From positions 1-21,266 of the forward strand of contig CAYGZA010000075.1 in the NCBI GenBank assembly GCA_964354135.1: DNA of 21,266 bases, in the 5' to 3' direction. Positions 20,758 to 21,266 of this stretch are shown piece after piece. Source of the stretch: CAYGZA01 sp964354135. Lineage in GTDB: Bacteria; Planctomycetota; Planctomycetia; Pirellulales; Thermoguttaceae. The number at the start of each line of letters is the position of its first letter. The first letter of the stretch is position 1. A model generated the notes under the pieces. It was not told where the DNA came from, did no database searches, and saw only the letters and a program-made list of their open reading frames with translations. Both the position numbers and the translations under genes were made by a program.

Positions 20758-21266
20758 TCAAATCGTTCGCCGCACCGGGGCGTCCTTTTCCGCCGGCGAT
20801 GCCTGACCCCAGTGCGGTCCGGGGATCTCTGCGCCGGAAGACTCGGGGTAATGGCCGAGCATCCGCGCCGCGTGGCCAGCCACCAAGCGGCGCAGCTCGG
20901 GGGGCTGGAGCACCTCGGCCTGGTCGCCGTAGCCGAGGATCCACCAGGAGATCTCGCCAAGGCCCGAGACGGTGGCGCGGAAATCCATTGTGCCGTCGGG
21001 GCGAAACTCCAGCCGCTGGGTCTTGTGCCAGGCAACTTCGGCCACGTTCTGAGCCACCTTCTTGCTGAAACGCACGACGACCTCGCGGTCCGGGCCCGGT
21101 TCCGCGATCAGGTGCCAGGCATTGCGGAGGTATCGCTCGACGGAAAAGCCGCGGGGGATTTCGTAGCGGTCTGCCAGAAGCTCGATCTCGAGGATTCGCC
21201 CGAGGTTGAAGGTCCGCGTGCCGCGGTGCAGCGACGACCGGCCGATGACGTACCAGCTCCGCCGGC
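20758..21266 (-). CDS. WYL-domain transcriptional regulator (C-terminal part)
   Basis: The frame is open to the right edge, so only the last 168 or so residues are seen. They begin in-frame with RRSWYVIGRSSLHRGTRTFN, the core strand of a WYL domain. FNLGRILEIELLADRYEIPR and SVERYLRNAWHLI follow, then the WCX-like C-terminal domain (RFSKKVAQNVAEVAW, ATVSGLGEISWWILGYG, ELRRLVAGHAARML). Proteins of this type usually have an N-terminal winged helix-turn-helix and respond to nucleic-acid or nucleotide ligands, often controlling DNA-damage or defence genes. The GTG near 21075 is internal, not the start. Its target cannot be deduced here. Confidence 0.85.
   Translation of the reverse strand, partial: RRSWYVIGRSSLHRGTRTFNLGRILEIELLADRYEIPRGFSVERYLRNAWHLIAEPGPDREVVVRFSKKVAQNVAEVAWHKTQRLEFRPDGTMDFRATVSGLGEISWWILGYGDQAEVLQPPELRRLVAGHAARMLGHYPESSGAEIPGPHWGQASPAEKDAPVRRTI

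Overview
The window looks like part of a Planctomycetota genome, probably a draft or metagenome assembly. The clues are: high-GC coding sequence; a SpoVG-family protein carrying a four-cysteine zinc ribbon directly downstream of ispE; a Ser/Thr kinase with an HCDLKPAN catalytic loop fused to a membrane-bound Cache-like sensor; an FHA-GAF-class III cyclase beside it; and a 100-N scaffold gap inside a tandem repeat. The phylum is inferred from gene style; no rRNA is present.

Layout. 1-2106 (+): 3' end of purL, then purQ, separated by a palindromic 205-bp element nested inside 7-bp repeats. 2165-5727 (-): an accessory island holding an orphan CopG-type antitoxin, a 29-codon toxin remnant, a RelE/ParE toxin with its Phd/YefM antitoxin, an OLD-family ATPase/TOPRIM nuclease, and a DUF2442/DUF4160 pair. 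5800-7407 (-): ispE then spoVG. 7645-11057 (-): ilvE, then a second accessory pair (AAA ATPase plus DUF4276 TOPRIM-like protein, GTGA overlap), then a DedA membrane protein. 11277-15675 (-): lysS, then a LolC-like permease and a LolD-like ATPase, with a large repeat array and the assembly gap between lysS and the permease. 15987-20057 (+): the sensor kinase and the FHA-GAF-cyclase. 20059-21266 (-): tmk and the C-terminal part of a WYL-domain regulator.

How the genes work together. Purine synthesis (purL, purQ), isoprenoid synthesis (ispE), branched-chain amino acid metabolism (ilvE), translation (lysS), dTTP synthesis (tmk) and lipoprotein sorting (LolCD-like) form the housekeeping frame. Two conflict/defence-type cassettes interrupt it, both built on an ATPase plus a TOPRIM nuclease; in one they are two domains of a single protein, in the other two overlapping genes. 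The kinase and cyclase probably form one signalling unit: an extracytoplasmic sensor drives a cytoplasmic kinase whose Thr-containing tail could be read by the FHA domain of the cyclase.

The most striking non-genic signal is a set of strictly 7-bp-periodic repeats in most of the longer intergenic spacers. The heptad sequence differs by locus but the period does not. At five loci the arrays face each other as inverted arms, at three of these around a different inner palindrome, and they often run to within a few bases of a start or stop codon. No tRNA, rRNA, CRISPR array, complete insertion sequence or replication origin was recognised.
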